64,000 nt of DNA from Tabrizicola flagellatus (GTDB lineage: Bacteria > Pseudomonadota > Alphaproteobacteria > Rhodobacterales > Rhodobacteraceae). A program made the position numbers and the translations under genes. Of this stretch, positions 22,845 to 31,277 are shown piece by piece. The stretch spans positions 16,666 through 80,665 of the forward strand of contig NZ_VMDU01000013.1 in NCBI RefSeq assembly GCF_008271465.1. The letters run 5' to 3'. Each line of letters begins with the position of its first letter. Positions within the stretch are counted from its first letter, which is position 1. Under the pieces are notes generated by a model. That model did no database searches. It saw only the letters and a list, made by a program, of their open reading frames with translations, and was not told the origin of the DNA.

Positions 22845-23180
22845 TCAGAGATCGACGTAGCGCGCGATCCGCACCTCGCCATCCGGCGCGGTGAAGCGCA
22901 GGTCGATCCGGCGCGCCGCGACCGTCATGCAGTCGGGCGTGACCGAGGGCGGCCAGAGCAGGCAGACCTGGTTCCCGTCCACCCACCAACTGCCCCAGCG
23001 GGTGCCGTCCGCCGCCTCGCGCAGGCTGCGCCCGTCCCGGAAGAAGTTCTGCGTGCTGCCGTCGTCATACCGCAGCACCCGCGCCGAGAGCGCCGCCGAG
23101 ATCCCGGCAGCATCCAGTGCTTGCCACTCCTCGGCGGTGGCCGGCAGCGCAAGGCAGAGTGTCAGCAGCAGGATCCGCAT
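22845..23180 (-). CDS. Small secreted hypothetical protein
   Basis: A 111-residue protein with a Sec signal peptide (MRILLLTLCLALPATA, predicted cut before EEW). The mature part of about 94 residues contains two cysteines (QVCLLW and PDCMTV) that could form a disulfide and a tryptophan-rich GTRWGSWWVDGNQ. I know similar short periplasmic proteins in Rhodobacteraceae but no function. The ATG at 23180 was preferred to one at 23219 because it places the signal peptide at the N-terminus. It stands alone between dddP and the EEP gene. Confidence 0.7.
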   Translation of the reverse strand: MRILLLTLCLALPATAEEWQALDAAGISAALSARVLRYDDGSTQNFFRDGRSLREAADGTRWGSWWVDGNQVCLLWPPSVTPDCMTVAARRIDLRFTAPDGEVRIARYVDL

Positions 23181-23282
23181 CGGCACGCCTTCATCCGTTG
23201 CAGCGGCGAAAGTCGCCAAACCCGACCCGCAAGACCACTCACGACTCGGTGAACCCCGGATCTGCCGCGCCGACCGGGCGGC

Positions 23283-24176
23283 TCAGATCTCGACTTGCGC
23301 CAGCAGGCCGAGATGATCCGAGCCGAGCGCATCGCGCGGGCTGACCCGTCCGCCCCTGGGTGCGAGGACATGGTCGATCGGCAACCGCAGAAGGTCGCCC
23401 CAGCCGATGAAGGTGCCGAAGGTCGGGCCGGCCGGCCGGAGCTGGAGGATATCGGCCAGCCGGGTGACCGAGTTCGCCCAGCGCACCATGTTGAAATCGC
23501 CCCCGACGATCGCCGGCCCCTGCAACCGGTCGAGGATCGGCAGCAGAAGCTCGACATGATCGGCCTGGGCATAGGGCCAGGGCCAATGCAGGTGCAGCGA
23601 GACCAGCCAGAACCGGTCCTGCCCCTCGACCCCGGCGACCACCTGCATCGCCGCCAGCCCGGGGCCGCAGAAGGCCGTGCCCGGGACCGGGGTCAGCCGC
23701 GTCAGGATCGCCGGGCCGCCCACCACGCGCCCAGGGCAGACCTGCTGGTGGGGATAGGCGTCCCGCAGCGCGGCCAGCAGCGCAAGGTTCGGCTCGGAAA
23801 CCTCCTGCAGCGTCACGATCTGGGCGTTGGCGGCCCGGATGTCGGCTTCGAGCGCGGAAAGCTCGGCATTCCGGTAAAGAAGGTTCTTCTGATAGACGGA
23901 ATAGCGCCCGGTCAGGCCGGGCCAGGTATAGGCCAGCAGCACCTGCCCCCCGCAGAGCATGGCCAGCAGCATCGCGACGAACGCCGCCATCCGCAGGCCG
24001 GCAAAACTGGCGAATACCGCCAGGATCAGGATCGCGGCTGCGGCCAGACCGCGCCCGACCGCCAGCGAATCGCCCAGCGGATGCAACCATCCCAGATATC
24101 CCCCGGCCAGGGCCAGGATCGCCAGCCCCAGCGCCAACCCGATCAGCCTCGGCCAGGTCCCGCTATCGTAACTCAT
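23283..24176 (-). CDS. Membrane-anchored endonuclease/exonuclease/phosphatase family protein
   Basis: A 297-residue protein with three hydrophobic segments in the first 100 residues, then an EEP (DNase I-like) domain. Catalytic motifs are TLQEVSEPN, SLHLHWPWP, GGDFN, PIDHV and GSDHLGLLAQV. Bacterial members act as phosphodiesterases on DNA, phospholipids or phosphate esters; this one probably works at the periplasmic face. Its ATG overlaps the stop of the TetR gene (ATGA), so the two are one transcript and the EEP protein is under TetR autoregulation. Confidence 0.85.
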   Translation of the reverse strand: MSYDSGTWPRLIGLALGLAILALAGGYLGWLHPLGDSLAVGRGLAAAAILILAVFASFAGLRMAAFVAMLLAMLCGGQVLLAYTWPGLTGRYSVYQKNLLYRNAELSALEADIRAANAQIVTLQEVSEPNLALLAALRDAYPHQQVCPGRVVGGPAILTRLTPVPGTAFCGPGLAAMQVVAGVEGQDRFWLVSLHLHWPWPYAQADHVELLLPILDRLQGPAIVGGDFNMVRWANSVTRLADILQLRPAGPTFGTFIGWGDLLRLPIDHVLAPRGGRVSPRDALGSDHLGLLAQVEI

Positions 24177-24784
24177 TCCTGCCTCGTCGCACTCGTCCGG
24201 CCCGACGCCCCATGCTGTCCTGCCAGCTGCACCACCAGGGACCGGAGTGGCGGGGCCATGTCCTGTCCGGTGGTCAGCCTCAGGCTTTCTAGGCCGATCA
24301 CTGCGGCATAAATGAGTTGTGCCCTTGGCAACAGTTCGGATTCTTCCAGACCGACCGCACGCAGGAACCCGGCCAGGTCGGACAAGCGTTGGCGATCCAC
24401 CCGCTCGACGACCGCCCGCGCGCGGGGATCGCTGCGGCCCCAGTCGCGCAGCGCCGGCTCGATCTCGACCCCACCGAAGGCCTCGCCCGGCCGGATCGAG
24501 ACCATGTCCACCAGAAGCATCAGCTGGCCCATCGGATCGAGCCCCGATTGCCGGACATGCGCGGTGATCGCGCTGGTGGCCAAACCTTCCCAAAGGTCAA
24601 GCATGGCCTGATGAAGATCAGGCAAATCCTTGAAATGCCAATAGAAAGAGCCCTTCGTCGCATTCAGGTCCCGCGCCAGCGGCTCGACGCGAACCGCCGC
24701 GATCCCGCCGCGCACCAGCGCCCGGAACCCCGCCAGCACCCAATCGGTGCGGCCCAGCCTGGACTTGGGAACGGCCTTGCCCAT
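24173..24784 (-). CDS. TetR family transcriptional regulator
   Basis: A 203-residue repressor with the N-terminal HTH at about 20-60 (VRGGIAAVRVEPLARDLNATKGSFYWHF) and a variable ligand-binding domain. The ATG at 24784 gives a normal N-terminus; the open frame upstream crosses the operators and is not coding. It heads a two-gene transcript with the EEP protein and diverges from two small membrane-protein genes. Two matching palindromes in the spacer are its probable operators. Confidence 0.9.
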   Translation of the reverse strand: MGKAVPKSRLGRTDWVLAGFRALVRGGIAAVRVEPLARDLNATKGSFYWHFKDLPDLHQAMLDLWEGLATSAITAHVRQSGLDPMGQLMLLVDMVSIRPGEAFGGVEIEPALRDWGRSDPRARAVVERVDRQRLSDLAGFLRAVGLEESELLPRAQLIYAAVIGLESLRLTTGQDMAPPLRSLVVQLAGQHGASGRTSATRQE

Positions 24785-24792
24785 GCGCCAGA

Positions 24793-24853
24793 CATACGCA
24801 GCCGTATGGACAAGGTCCAGCGGCCCGGCTACTCCATACGCAACCGTATGGAG
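24793..24853. promoter_or_regulatory. Twin TetR operators between divergent transcripts
   Basis: Two palindromes with the same sequence logic occur: CATACG-CAGC-CGTATG at 24793-24808 and CTCCATACG-CAAC-CGTATGGAG arms at 24832-24853. Their centres are 42 bases apart, four helical turns, so two repressor dimers would sit on the same DNA face. The right-hand site overlaps the ribosome binding region of the plus-strand gene and the left one ends nine bases from the tetR start. Confidence 0.8.
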
Positions 24854-24859
24854 CATGCG

Positions 24860-25228
24860 ATGCCCCCGCTGCCACTGTCTGCCGGAATTGCGGCGCCTGT
24901 CCTTGATCTTGTCCGTATCTTCCGCGGCGGGCGCCTGATCGACCTGCCGATGGTCGGTTCCGACTGGCCCGAGCGGGTCAAGGCGGTCCGCTCCGGTGTC
25001 TGGCATGCGGCAACAGCAATGATGGCGCCGAGCGGTCTGGCCCTGATCGCGGAGGGTCTGATTCCAGACTGGAGGCCGGCCCTTGCCGCGTTGCCGGTCG
25101 CGCTGGTTCGGTCCGCGACCCTCCTGTTCCTGACCTGCAGCGTGACGCGGCTTGGCTCGGTCTGGATCCTGCCGCCCCGGGTCTCGTTCCCGGCGCTCCC
25201 GGCGCTTGGCCCGGACGGGCTGGCATGA
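24860..25228 (+). CDS. Hypothetical membrane protein, TetR-controlled
   Basis: A 122-residue protein that I do not recognise. It has hydrophobic stretches at about 10-22, 52-70 and 78-105 (PALAALPVALVRSATLLFLTCSV), so two or three membrane passes are likely. The ATG at 24860 follows GGAG by six bases; an ATG at 24848 lies inside the operator and has no ribosome binding site. The stop overlaps the start of the next gene by four bases. Placement next to twin operators suggests induction by the TetR ligand. Confidence 0.6.
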   Translation: MPPLPLSAGIAAPVLDLVRIFRGGRLIDLPMVGSDWPERVKAVRSGVWHAATAMMAPSGLALIAEGLIPDWRPALAALPVALVRSATLLFLTCSVTRLGSVWILPPRVSFPALPALGPDGLA

Positions 25229-25788
25229 GGCTGGCCCACCGACTGCTGGCGGTCCTGCTGGTGCTGTTCCTTGCCATGCACCTCGGGACCCACCTGTCCG
25301 GGCTGGCCGGGCAGGATGTGCATGGCGCGGTGCAGGAAACGCTGCGTAGGGCCTACCGGCATCCCATGGTCGAGCCCCTGCTCCTGCTGAGCGTTGCGGC
25401 TCAGGCGGCGCTTGGGGCCGCGCTGGCCCTGCGCCGACGGCGGAGGACGCCGCAAACCCTGTCGGGCGGCTATCTCGCGCTGTTCCTTGCAATGCACGTT
25501 GCCGCGGTGCTCGCGGCCCGGTGGCAGGGCATCGAGACCGACCTGGCCTTCGCCGCCGCCGGGCTGCACGCCCCGGCACCCTGGCCGGTCCTCTTCGCGG
25601 CCTACTACGGGTTGGCGGTGGTGGCGCTGTTCGTCCACCTGTCGGTGCCGTTGTCGCGGCGCCATCCCCGCGCCGGCCGCGGCGTGCTGGCGGCCGGTGC
25701 GGGGGTTTCGGCGGTGCTGATCGCGCTTCTGGCGGGCCTCGTCACGCCGCTGAACATCCCGCCCGCGCTGGTCGCGGCCTTCCCCTGA
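25225..25788 (+). CDS. Multi-pass membrane protein, SdhC/FrdC-like fold possible
   Basis: A 187-residue protein with about five hydrophobic segments (residues 6-24, 50-68, 82-100, 116-138, 148-172). Several His residues lie in or near membrane segments: MHLGTHLSG, LAMHVAAV and FVHLSVP, which recalls heme b or quinone-binding subunits of the succinate dehydrogenase type. No soluble partner subunit is next to it, so an enzyme role is speculative. It is coupled to the preceding membrane protein by a four-base overlap and shares its TetR control. Confidence 0.6.
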   Translation: MRLAHRLLAVLLVLFLAMHLGTHLSGLAGQDVHGAVQETLRRAYRHPMVEPLLLLSVAAQAALGAALALRRRRRTPQTLSGGYLALFLAMHVAAVLAARWQGIETDLAFAAAGLHAPAPWPVLFAAYYGLAVVALFVHLSVPLSRRHPRAGRGVLAAGAGVSAVLIALLAGLVTPLNIPPALVAAFP

Positions 25789-25853
25789 CGCCTTGCGCGC
25801 TGACCCTGCCCGGCGTAAGGGGGCTCGGACATGCCCCTGACCCGAGGTTCCCG

Positions 25854-27158
25854 ATGATCCCGCGCTATTCCCGCCCCGAAATGGTGGCGATCTGGTCCCC
25901 GGAAACCCGCTTTCGCATCTGGTTCGAGATCGAGGCCCATGCCTGCGATGCCCAGGCAGCGCTGGGGGTGATCCCGAAGGAGAACGCCGAGGCCGTCTGG
26001 CGCGCCAAGGACGTGCCTTTCGATGTGGCCCGGATCGACGAGATCGAGGCGGTGACCAAGCACGACGTGATCGCCTTCCTCACCCACCTGGCCGAGATCA
26101 TCGGCAACGACGAGGCGCGCTTCGTCCACCAGGGCATGACCTCGTCGGACGTGCTGGACACCACGCTGAACATCCAGCTGGTGCGGGCGGCGGACCTGCT
26201 GCTCAAGGGCCTAGACCGGGTGCTCGCCGCGCTGAAGGCCCGCGCCTATGAACACAAGGACACCATCCGCATCGGCCGCAGCCACGGCATCCATGCCGAG
26301 CCGACCACCATGGGTCTGACCTTCGCCCGCTTCTACGCCGAGATGAAGCGCAACCGTGAACGGCTTGAAAACGCAAGGAAAGAGGTGGCGACCGGCGCGA
26401 TTTCCGGCGCGGTGGGCACCTTCGCCAACATCGACCCGCGGGTGGAAGAACATGTCTGCAAGATGCTGGGCCTGACGCCCGAGCCCATCTCGACCCAGGT
26501 GATCCCGCGCGACCGGCATGCGATGTTCTTCGCCACGCTGGGGGTGATCGCAAGCAGCATCGAGAACGTCGCCATCGAGATCCGCCACATGCAGCGGACC
26601 GAGGTGCTGGAGGCTGAGGAGTATTTCTCGCCGGGCCAGAAGGGCAGTTCGGCCATGCCGCACAAGCGCAACCCGGTCCTGACCGAGAACCTGACCGGCC
26701 TTGCCCGGCTGGTGCGCATGGCCGTGGTCCCGGCGCTGGAGAACGTGGCGCTCTGGCACGAACGCGACATCAGCCATTCTTCTGTCGAACGGATGATCGG
26801 CCCCGACACCACGATCACGCTGGATTTCGCGCTGCACCGGCTGGCGGGCGTGGTGGAGAAGCTGGTGGTCTATCCCGAGAACATGTTGAAGAACCTCAAC
26901 AAGTTCAAAGGCCTGGTGATGAGCCAGCGCGTGCTTCTGGCCCTGACCCAGGCCGGCGTCAGCCGCGAGGACGCCTACCGTCTGGTGCAGCGGAACGCGA
27001 TGAAGGTCTGGGAGAAGGGCGCCGACTTCAAGTCCGAGCTTCTGGCCGACCCCGAGGTCACGGCCGCGCTCTCCCCCGCCGAGATCGAGGAGAAGTTCGA
27101 CCTCGGCTACCACACCAGGCACGTCGACACGATCTTCGCCCGCGTTTTCGGCGAATGA
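25854..27158 (+). CDS. purB: Adenylosuccinate lyase
   Basis: Catalyses two fumarate eliminations in purine synthesis (SAICAR to AICAR and adenylosuccinate to AMP). The ATG at 25854 follows a GAGG and gives 434 residues (MIPRYSRPEMVAIW). The superfamily signature GSSAMPHKRNP is at about residues 264-274, with the flexible catalytic Ser loop; HQGMTSSDVLDT and RSHGIHAEPTT supply the other active-site His and Thr/Ser residues. The frame is open further upstream, but only as a shadow of the membrane-protein gene. Confidence 0.97.
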   Translation: MIPRYSRPEMVAIWSPETRFRIWFEIEAHACDAQAALGVIPKENAEAVWRAKDVPFDVARIDEIEAVTKHDVIAFLTHLAEIIGNDEARFVHQGMTSSDVLDTTLNIQLVRAADLLLKGLDRVLAALKARAYEHKDTIRIGRSHGIHAEPTTMGLTFARFYAEMKRNRERLENARKEVATGAISGAVGTFANIDPRVEEHVCKMLGLTPEPISTQVIPRDRHAMFFATLGVIASSIENVAIEIRHMQRTEVLEAEEYFSPGQKGSSAMPHKRNPVLTENLTGLARLVRMAVVPALENVALWHERDISHSSVERMIGPDTTITLDFALHRLAGVVEKLVVYPENMLKNLNKFKGLVMSQRVLLALTQAGVSREDAYRLVQRNAMKVWEKGADFKSELLADPEVTAALSPAEIEEKFDLGYHTRHVDTIFARVFGE

Positions 27159-27170
27159 CGGAACCGTGAT

Positions 27171-27197
27171 CGGCCCTGCCGGGCCGGTCGCGTTTTT
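27171..27197 (+). terminator. Rho-independent terminator after purB
   Basis: CGGCCC-TGCC-GGGCCG forms a six-base stem 13 bases after purB, followed six bases later by five T residues. The stem is short and the T run is not directly adjacent, so termination may be partial. Confidence 0.6.
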
Positions 27198-27380
27198 CCG
27201 GTCTTGCCGTGGACACAATCGTGCTACCTTTCCGATTGTTGCGGACAGGCAGGCCAATGCGAATGATCGTTGTCGCATCTCTTGCCCTCGCGCCGCGGCT
27301 TGCGGCTGCCGCCGCCATGAAGACCGGAACGACCTGCGCCAGCCGACCCTGACAGAGGCCATCAACAGACGGAGGACCCG

Positions 27381-27548
27381 ATGAAACCAGCCAGCCTTCT
27401 CGCCGTTCTCGCCTTCACGCTCGTCCCCAGCCTGTCGGCCGCAGCCGGCTGCCGGGGCGAACGCATCGACCAGACCGCCGCCAGCTGCGAGCCCGGAATG
27501 GTCTGGGACAGCGCCAAGGGCACCTGCGTCGAAAAGCCGACCAGCTGA
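27381..27548 (+). CDS. Small secreted cysteine-containing protein
   Basis: A 55-residue product with a perfect GGAGG six bases before the ATG and a clear signal peptide (MKPASLLAVLAFTLVPSLSAAAG). The mature part of about 32 residues has three cysteines at 24, 36 and 49 in a CEPGMVWDSAKGTC arrangement that I associate with short periplasmic proteins found after purB in relatives, sometimes mis-annotated as adenylosuccinate lyase. The site before C24 (AAGC) is a poor lipobox. A 31-codon signal-peptide-like frame at 27257-27352 just upstream may be a decayed relative. Confidence 0.6.
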   Translation: MKPASLLAVLAFTLVPSLSAAAGCRGERIDQTAASCEPGMVWDSAKGTCVEKPTS

Positions 27549-27617
27549 CGCCCGGCCTCAAGCATGCATTAACCTGCGGCTGCCAGGCTTTCCCCATCGG
27601 GAATCGATGAGGATGCG

Positions 27618-28694
27618 ATGCCGCAGGATATGGTGCCCCTTGCCCGGATCACCCCGGAACGCCGGGCCGTGGCCGTCAACCCCTTGCCCCGCCGCGTTCT
27701 GACGCCGCGACAGAAGGCAGCCGTGATCGTGCGCTTTCTGCTTTCGCAGGAAACCTCGCTGCCGCTTTCGGCCTTGCCCGAACACATGCAGGCCGCCCTG
27801 GCCGAGCAGATGGGTCAGATGCGCCTGGTTGACCGCGCCACGCTGGACGAGGTGGTGGCCGAGTTCCTCGCCGAACTGGAATCGGTCGGCCTCGCCTTCC
27901 CCGGCGGGATTGAAGGCGCGCTGTCGATGATGGACGGTCACATCTCGCAATCGGCGGCCCAACGGCTGCGGCGGATGTCCACAGCCTCGTCCAAGATCGA
28001 CCCCTGGGAACGCATCACCGCGCTGCCGACGGACCGGCTCTTGCCGATCCTTCTGAACGAGGCGGTCGAGGTCGGCGCCGTGATGCTCTCGAAACTGCCG
28101 GTGGCCAAGTCGGCCGAGCTTCTGGGCAAGCTGCCGGGCGAACGGGCACGCCGGGTCGCCTATGCGGTATCGCTGACCGGAAACGTGGACCCCGAAACGG
28201 TGCGCCGGATCGGTGCAGCGCTGCTGGCCGAACTCGACAACCAGCCGCCGAAGGCCTTCGAGCAGGGGCCGGTGCAGCGCGTGGGGGCAATCCTGAACGT
28301 CTCGCCATCGCTGACCCGCGACGAGGTGCTGGAGGGTCTGGAGGCCGAGGATGCCGCCTTTGCCGCCGAGGTGCGCAAGGCGATCTTCACCTTCGCCCAT
28401 ATCCCTGCGCGCCTGAACCCGCGCGACACGCCCAAGATCACCCGCCTCGTGGACCAGCCGCAGCTGGTGGCCGCGCTGGCCTTTGCCACGGGCAAGCCGG
28501 GGCTTGAGGAGGCGGCCGAATTCATCCTGGCCAACATCTCGCAGCGCCTGGCCCAGGGCCTGCGCGAGGAAATGGCCGCTCGCGGCAGGATCAGGGAGAA
28601 GGAGGCCGAAGAGGCGATGACCGCCGTCGTCACTGCGATCCGCACGCTTGAAGCCTCGGGCGAGATCACCCTGATCCAGCCCGAGGATGTCTGA
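27618..28694 (+). CDS. FliG-like flagellar motor switch protein
   Basis: A 358-residue protein with the FliG layout: an N-terminal domain beginning TPRQKAAVIVRFLLS, a middle domain with RVGAILNVSPS, and a C-terminal domain with repeated armadillo-like helices. FliG couples the rotor to MotA through charged residues and builds the C-ring. No other flagellar gene is near, so this may be the only FliG of the cell in an unusual place or a second copy with another role. GAGGA precedes the ATG. It follows purB and the small secreted protein. Confidence 0.8.
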   Translation: MPQDMVPLARITPERRAVAVNPLPRRVLTPRQKAAVIVRFLLSQETSLPLSALPEHMQAALAEQMGQMRLVDRATLDEVVAEFLAELESVGLAFPGGIEGALSMMDGHISQSAAQRLRRMSTASSKIDPWERITALPTDRLLPILLNEAVEVGAVMLSKLPVAKSAELLGKLPGERARRVAYAVSLTGNVDPETVRRIGAALLAELDNQPPKAFEQGPVQRVGAILNVSPSLTRDEVLEGLEAEDAAFAAEVRKAIFTFAHIPARLNPRDTPKITRLVDQPQLVAALAFATGKPGLEEAAEFILANISQRLAQGLREEMAARGRIREKEAEEAMTAVVTAIRTLEASGEITLIQPEDV

Positions 28695-28739
28695 GGAAAA
28701 GGGGGCGGGGATGCCGATCAGGCAATCCCGTCCGATGTG

Positions 28740-29321
28740 TCAGAACCGGTAGTCCAGCCGCAGCGCAACTTCGCTGTTCTTGACCTTGACACCGGTTCCG
28801 TCGAAATTGTCCTTGTTCTCGACGAGGTACTCGATCCCGGCGACGAACTTGCCGCCTTGTCCGAGGGCAAGACGGGCGCCGATGCCATAGTTCACCATCG
28901 TGTCGGAAAAGGCGGGCGTCTGGTTCAGATCGTACTTGGTCATGCCAACGAAGGCATAAGGCAGCAAGCGGCCCGCATCGTAGCCGCCGATCAGCTTGAC
29001 CCGCGTCGCGTCCCAGTCCGACGCAGGGGCGAGATCGCCATAGTCCCCCTTGGAAAAGGACAGTTCGCCCCCGACAATGGCACGGCCGAAATCGCGCAGG
29101 TAGCCGGCGTGGATCCCGAAGCCCGAGGTGTCGTAATCGATGGAACTATCGCTGAAGCTCCCGCTAACGGCGCTGACACCGGCGTAGAACCCGGTCCAGT
29201 CCCACCCCGCCGGGGCAGCAGCCGGCGCGGCAACCTCGGGCTCTGCGGCGACAGCAACGGGTCCGCCCGCCTGCACCGCCCCTGCCGAAAGACCCAGCAC
29301 CGCCGCAAGAACAAATCTCAT
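28740..29321 (-). CDS. Outer membrane beta-barrel protein
   Basis: A 193-residue opacity/OmpW-like barrel. The signal peptide MRFVLAAVLGLSAGAVQA is followed by an Ala/Pro/Glu linker and WDWTGFYAGVSAVSGSF, the usual first strand of alphaproteobacterial Omp25/31-like proteins. Alternating hydrophobic strands continue to the C-terminal phenylalanine (LRLDYRF), the BAM recognition signal. GGAGGA lies seven bases before the ATG. Roles range from adhesion to envelope integrity; none can be assigned. It diverges from the DMT transporter gene with 167 bases between. Confidence 0.88.
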   Translation of the reverse strand: MRFVLAAVLGLSAGAVQAGGPVAVAAEPEVAAPAAAPAGWDWTGFYAGVSAVSGSFSDSSIDYDTSGFGIHAGYLRDFGRAIVGGELSFSKGDYGDLAPASDWDATRVKLIGGYDAGRLLPYAFVGMTKYDLNQTPAFSDTMVNYGIGARLALGQGGKFVAGIEYLVENKDNFDGTGVKVKNSEVALRLDYRF

Positions 29322-29488
29322 GATACATCCTCCAATCAACGTCATGAATACAGGCTTTATACAGCTTGTTGCCGTTGGGGACAGTCGGGGAATCCGGCTT
29401 CCTGTAGCCAATTCACGAACAATCCGGGGCGATCGTCGCGCCAGCTGCGCCCCTTGCCGGCGCGGGCACAAGCCTCTAGAACCACCGG

Positions 29489-30370
29489 ATGTCGGTCGTC
29501 CATCTGTCCCAGGTCACGCGCGGCGTGGCGTTGATGATCCTGGCGATCTTCCTTTTCACCGCGATGGATGCCACCGCCAAGGGGCTGATCGACCGCTATC
29601 CGGCCGCGCAGGTGATCTGGGTCCGCTTCGCCGGGCAGTTGGTGCTGGTCCTTCTGATCCTGCGTCACCACCTCGGCCCGGTCCTGCGCACGCGCTTTCC
29701 GGTGCTGCACTTCTGGCGTTCGGCCTCGCAGTTCGGGGCGACCACCTTCTTCTTCCTGTCGCTGGCCCATATCGGCCTGGCCGAAGCGACGGCCATCGCC
29801 GACACCAACCCCGTGCTCATCACGCTTGGCGCGGCGCTCTTCCTGGGCGAAAGGCTCGGACCGCGGCGCATCGCGGGCGTGGTCGTTGCGCTGATCGGTG
29901 CGCTGATCGTGATCCGCCCCGGCGCCGGGGTCTTCACCTGGGCCGCGATCCTGCCCTTCCTCTGCGCGCTCTCCTATGCGACATCGGCCCTGCTGACGCG
30001 GCGGATCGGGGCGCAGGAAAGCGTCTGGGCCTCGATGGTCTATGCCGCGCTGTTCGGGACCATCGCGGCAGGGGCCGCCCTGCCCTTCGTCTGGACCCCG
30101 GTCGCAACCGAGGATCTCTGGCGCTTTGGCCTGATCGCCTGCCTCGGCACCGGGGCGCAGCTCTGCATCATCCGCAGCTTCTCCATCACCGAGGCCGGGA
30201 TCGTCGCGCCCTTCGCCTACCTCGGGATCGTCTTCGCCGCAGTCTGGGGCGTGGTGCTGTATGACCAGTGGCCGGATCGCTGGACTGTAGTCGGTGCGCT
30301 TGTGATCGTGGGGGCGGGACTTTATGTCTGGCACCGCGAAAACCGGGCGCTGCGCGCGCCTCAGCCGTGA
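29489..30370 (+). CDS. EamA/DMT family transporter
   Basis: A 293-residue inner-membrane protein with ten hydrophobic helices arranged as two EamA repeats (about 12-140 and 150-285), the drug/metabolite transporter form. The first repeat ends in the motif TAIADTNPVLITLGAALFLGE and the second in SITEAGIVAPFAYLGIVFA. Substrate cannot be predicted; relatives export amino acids, nucleosides or osmolytes. The stop overlaps the start of the acyltransferase gene (GTGA), so the two are translated together. Confidence 0.9.
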   Translation: MSVVHLSQVTRGVALMILAIFLFTAMDATAKGLIDRYPAAQVIWVRFAGQLVLVLLILRHHLGPVLRTRFPVLHFWRSASQFGATTFFFLSLAHIGLAEATAIADTNPVLITLGAALFLGERLGPRRIAGVVVALIGALIVIRPGAGVFTWAAILPFLCALSYATSALLTRRIGAQESVWASMVYAALFGTIAAGAALPFVWTPVATEDLWRFGLIACLGTGAQLCIIRSFSITEAGIVAPFAYLGIVFAAVWGVVLYDQWPDRWTVVGALVIVGAGLYVWHRENRALRAPQP

Positions 30371-31272
30371 AAGCCCCGATGCCCCCTGCCGGAGATGCCC
30401 AGCCCTTCCGCCCCGACCACTATGCGGTCAACCTGGTGGCGCGCGGGCTGATCGGGCTGGCACTGGCCCTGCCCTATCGCTGGCGGGTACCGCTGGTGGG
30501 CTGGCTGATGCGTCGGGCGATCGGTCCGGTCGCGGGCTACACCGCGCGGGCGCGCGAGAACCTGGCGCTGGTCTGGCCCGACCTGCCCCCGCACGAACGC
30601 GAGGCCATCGCAGCCGCCGCGCTGGACAATGCCGGCCGGACCCTGATCGAGAACTATTCGACCCGCGATTTCCTGGCCCGCGCCGGCGCCATCGAGCCCG
30701 AGGGGCCGGGCTATGCCGCGCTGATCGAGGCGCGCAACTCCGGGCGGCCGGTGATCCTGGTCTCGGGCCATTTCGGCAATTACGAGGCCGCGCGCGCCGC
30801 GCTGGTGGCACGGGGGTTCCAGATCGGCGGGCTCTACCGCAACCTGTCGAACCGCTATTTCAACGCGCATTACGTCCGCACGATGCAGGCTTTCGGCGGC
30901 CCGGTCTTTCCGCAGGGACGCAGCGGGACCGCGGGCTTCGTGCGGCATCTGAAGGCGGGGGGGCAGCTCGTCCTTCTGTTCGACCAGGACGTGGGCGGGG
31001 CGCCGGTCCTGCCCTTCCTCGGCCAGCCCGCGCGCACGGCGCTGTCGGCGGCGGAACTGGCGCTGCGGCTGAAGGCCGACCTGATCCCCTTCTTCGCCAT
31101 CCGCCAGCCGGACGGACTGGGATTCCGGGTGGAGCTCGACGCGCCGATCCCGCACGAGGCGCCCGAAGCGATGATGCAGGCGGTGACCGCGGCGCTGGAG
31201 ACCCGCGTCCGCGCCCATCCCGGCCAGTGGTTCTGGATCCATCGCCGCTGGAAGGGCGGTGGGCAGGTCTAG
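30367..31272 (+). CDS. LpxL/HtrB-like lysophospholipid or lauroyl acyltransferase
   Basis: A 301-residue acyltransferase of the lipid A biosynthesis LpxL/LpxM family. The catalytic HX4E motif is HFGNYE at about residue 135, followed by NRYFN, FPQGRSGT and LFDQDVGG, all in family order. Residues 20-40 form the N-terminal membrane anchor. The GTG at 30367 overlaps the DMT stop by four bases; an ATG at 30379 is an alternative. Relatives acylate lipid A or lysophospholipids or ornithine lipids, so the acceptor is not certain. Confidence 0.87.
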   Translation: MKAPMPPAGDAQPFRPDHYAVNLVARGLIGLALALPYRWRVPLVGWLMRRAIGPVAGYTARARENLALVWPDLPPHEREAIAAAALDNAGRTLIENYSTRDFLARAGAIEPEGPGYAALIEARNSGRPVILVSGHFGNYEAARAALVARGFQIGGLYRNLSNRYFNAHYVRTMQAFGGPVFPQGRSGTAGFVRHLKAGGQLVLLFDQDVGGAPVLPFLGQPARTALSAAELALRLKADLIPFFAIRQPDGLGFRVELDAPIPHEAPEAMMQAVTAALETRVRAHPGQWFWIHRRWKGGGQV

Positions 31273-31277
31273 CGGCG

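Noticed and set aside
20834..22882. 682-codon minus-strand frame opposite dddP running into the DUF3445 gene
   Set aside because: In the dddP part it is antisense and low complexity, and in the DUF3445 part it is in a different frame from the real protein.
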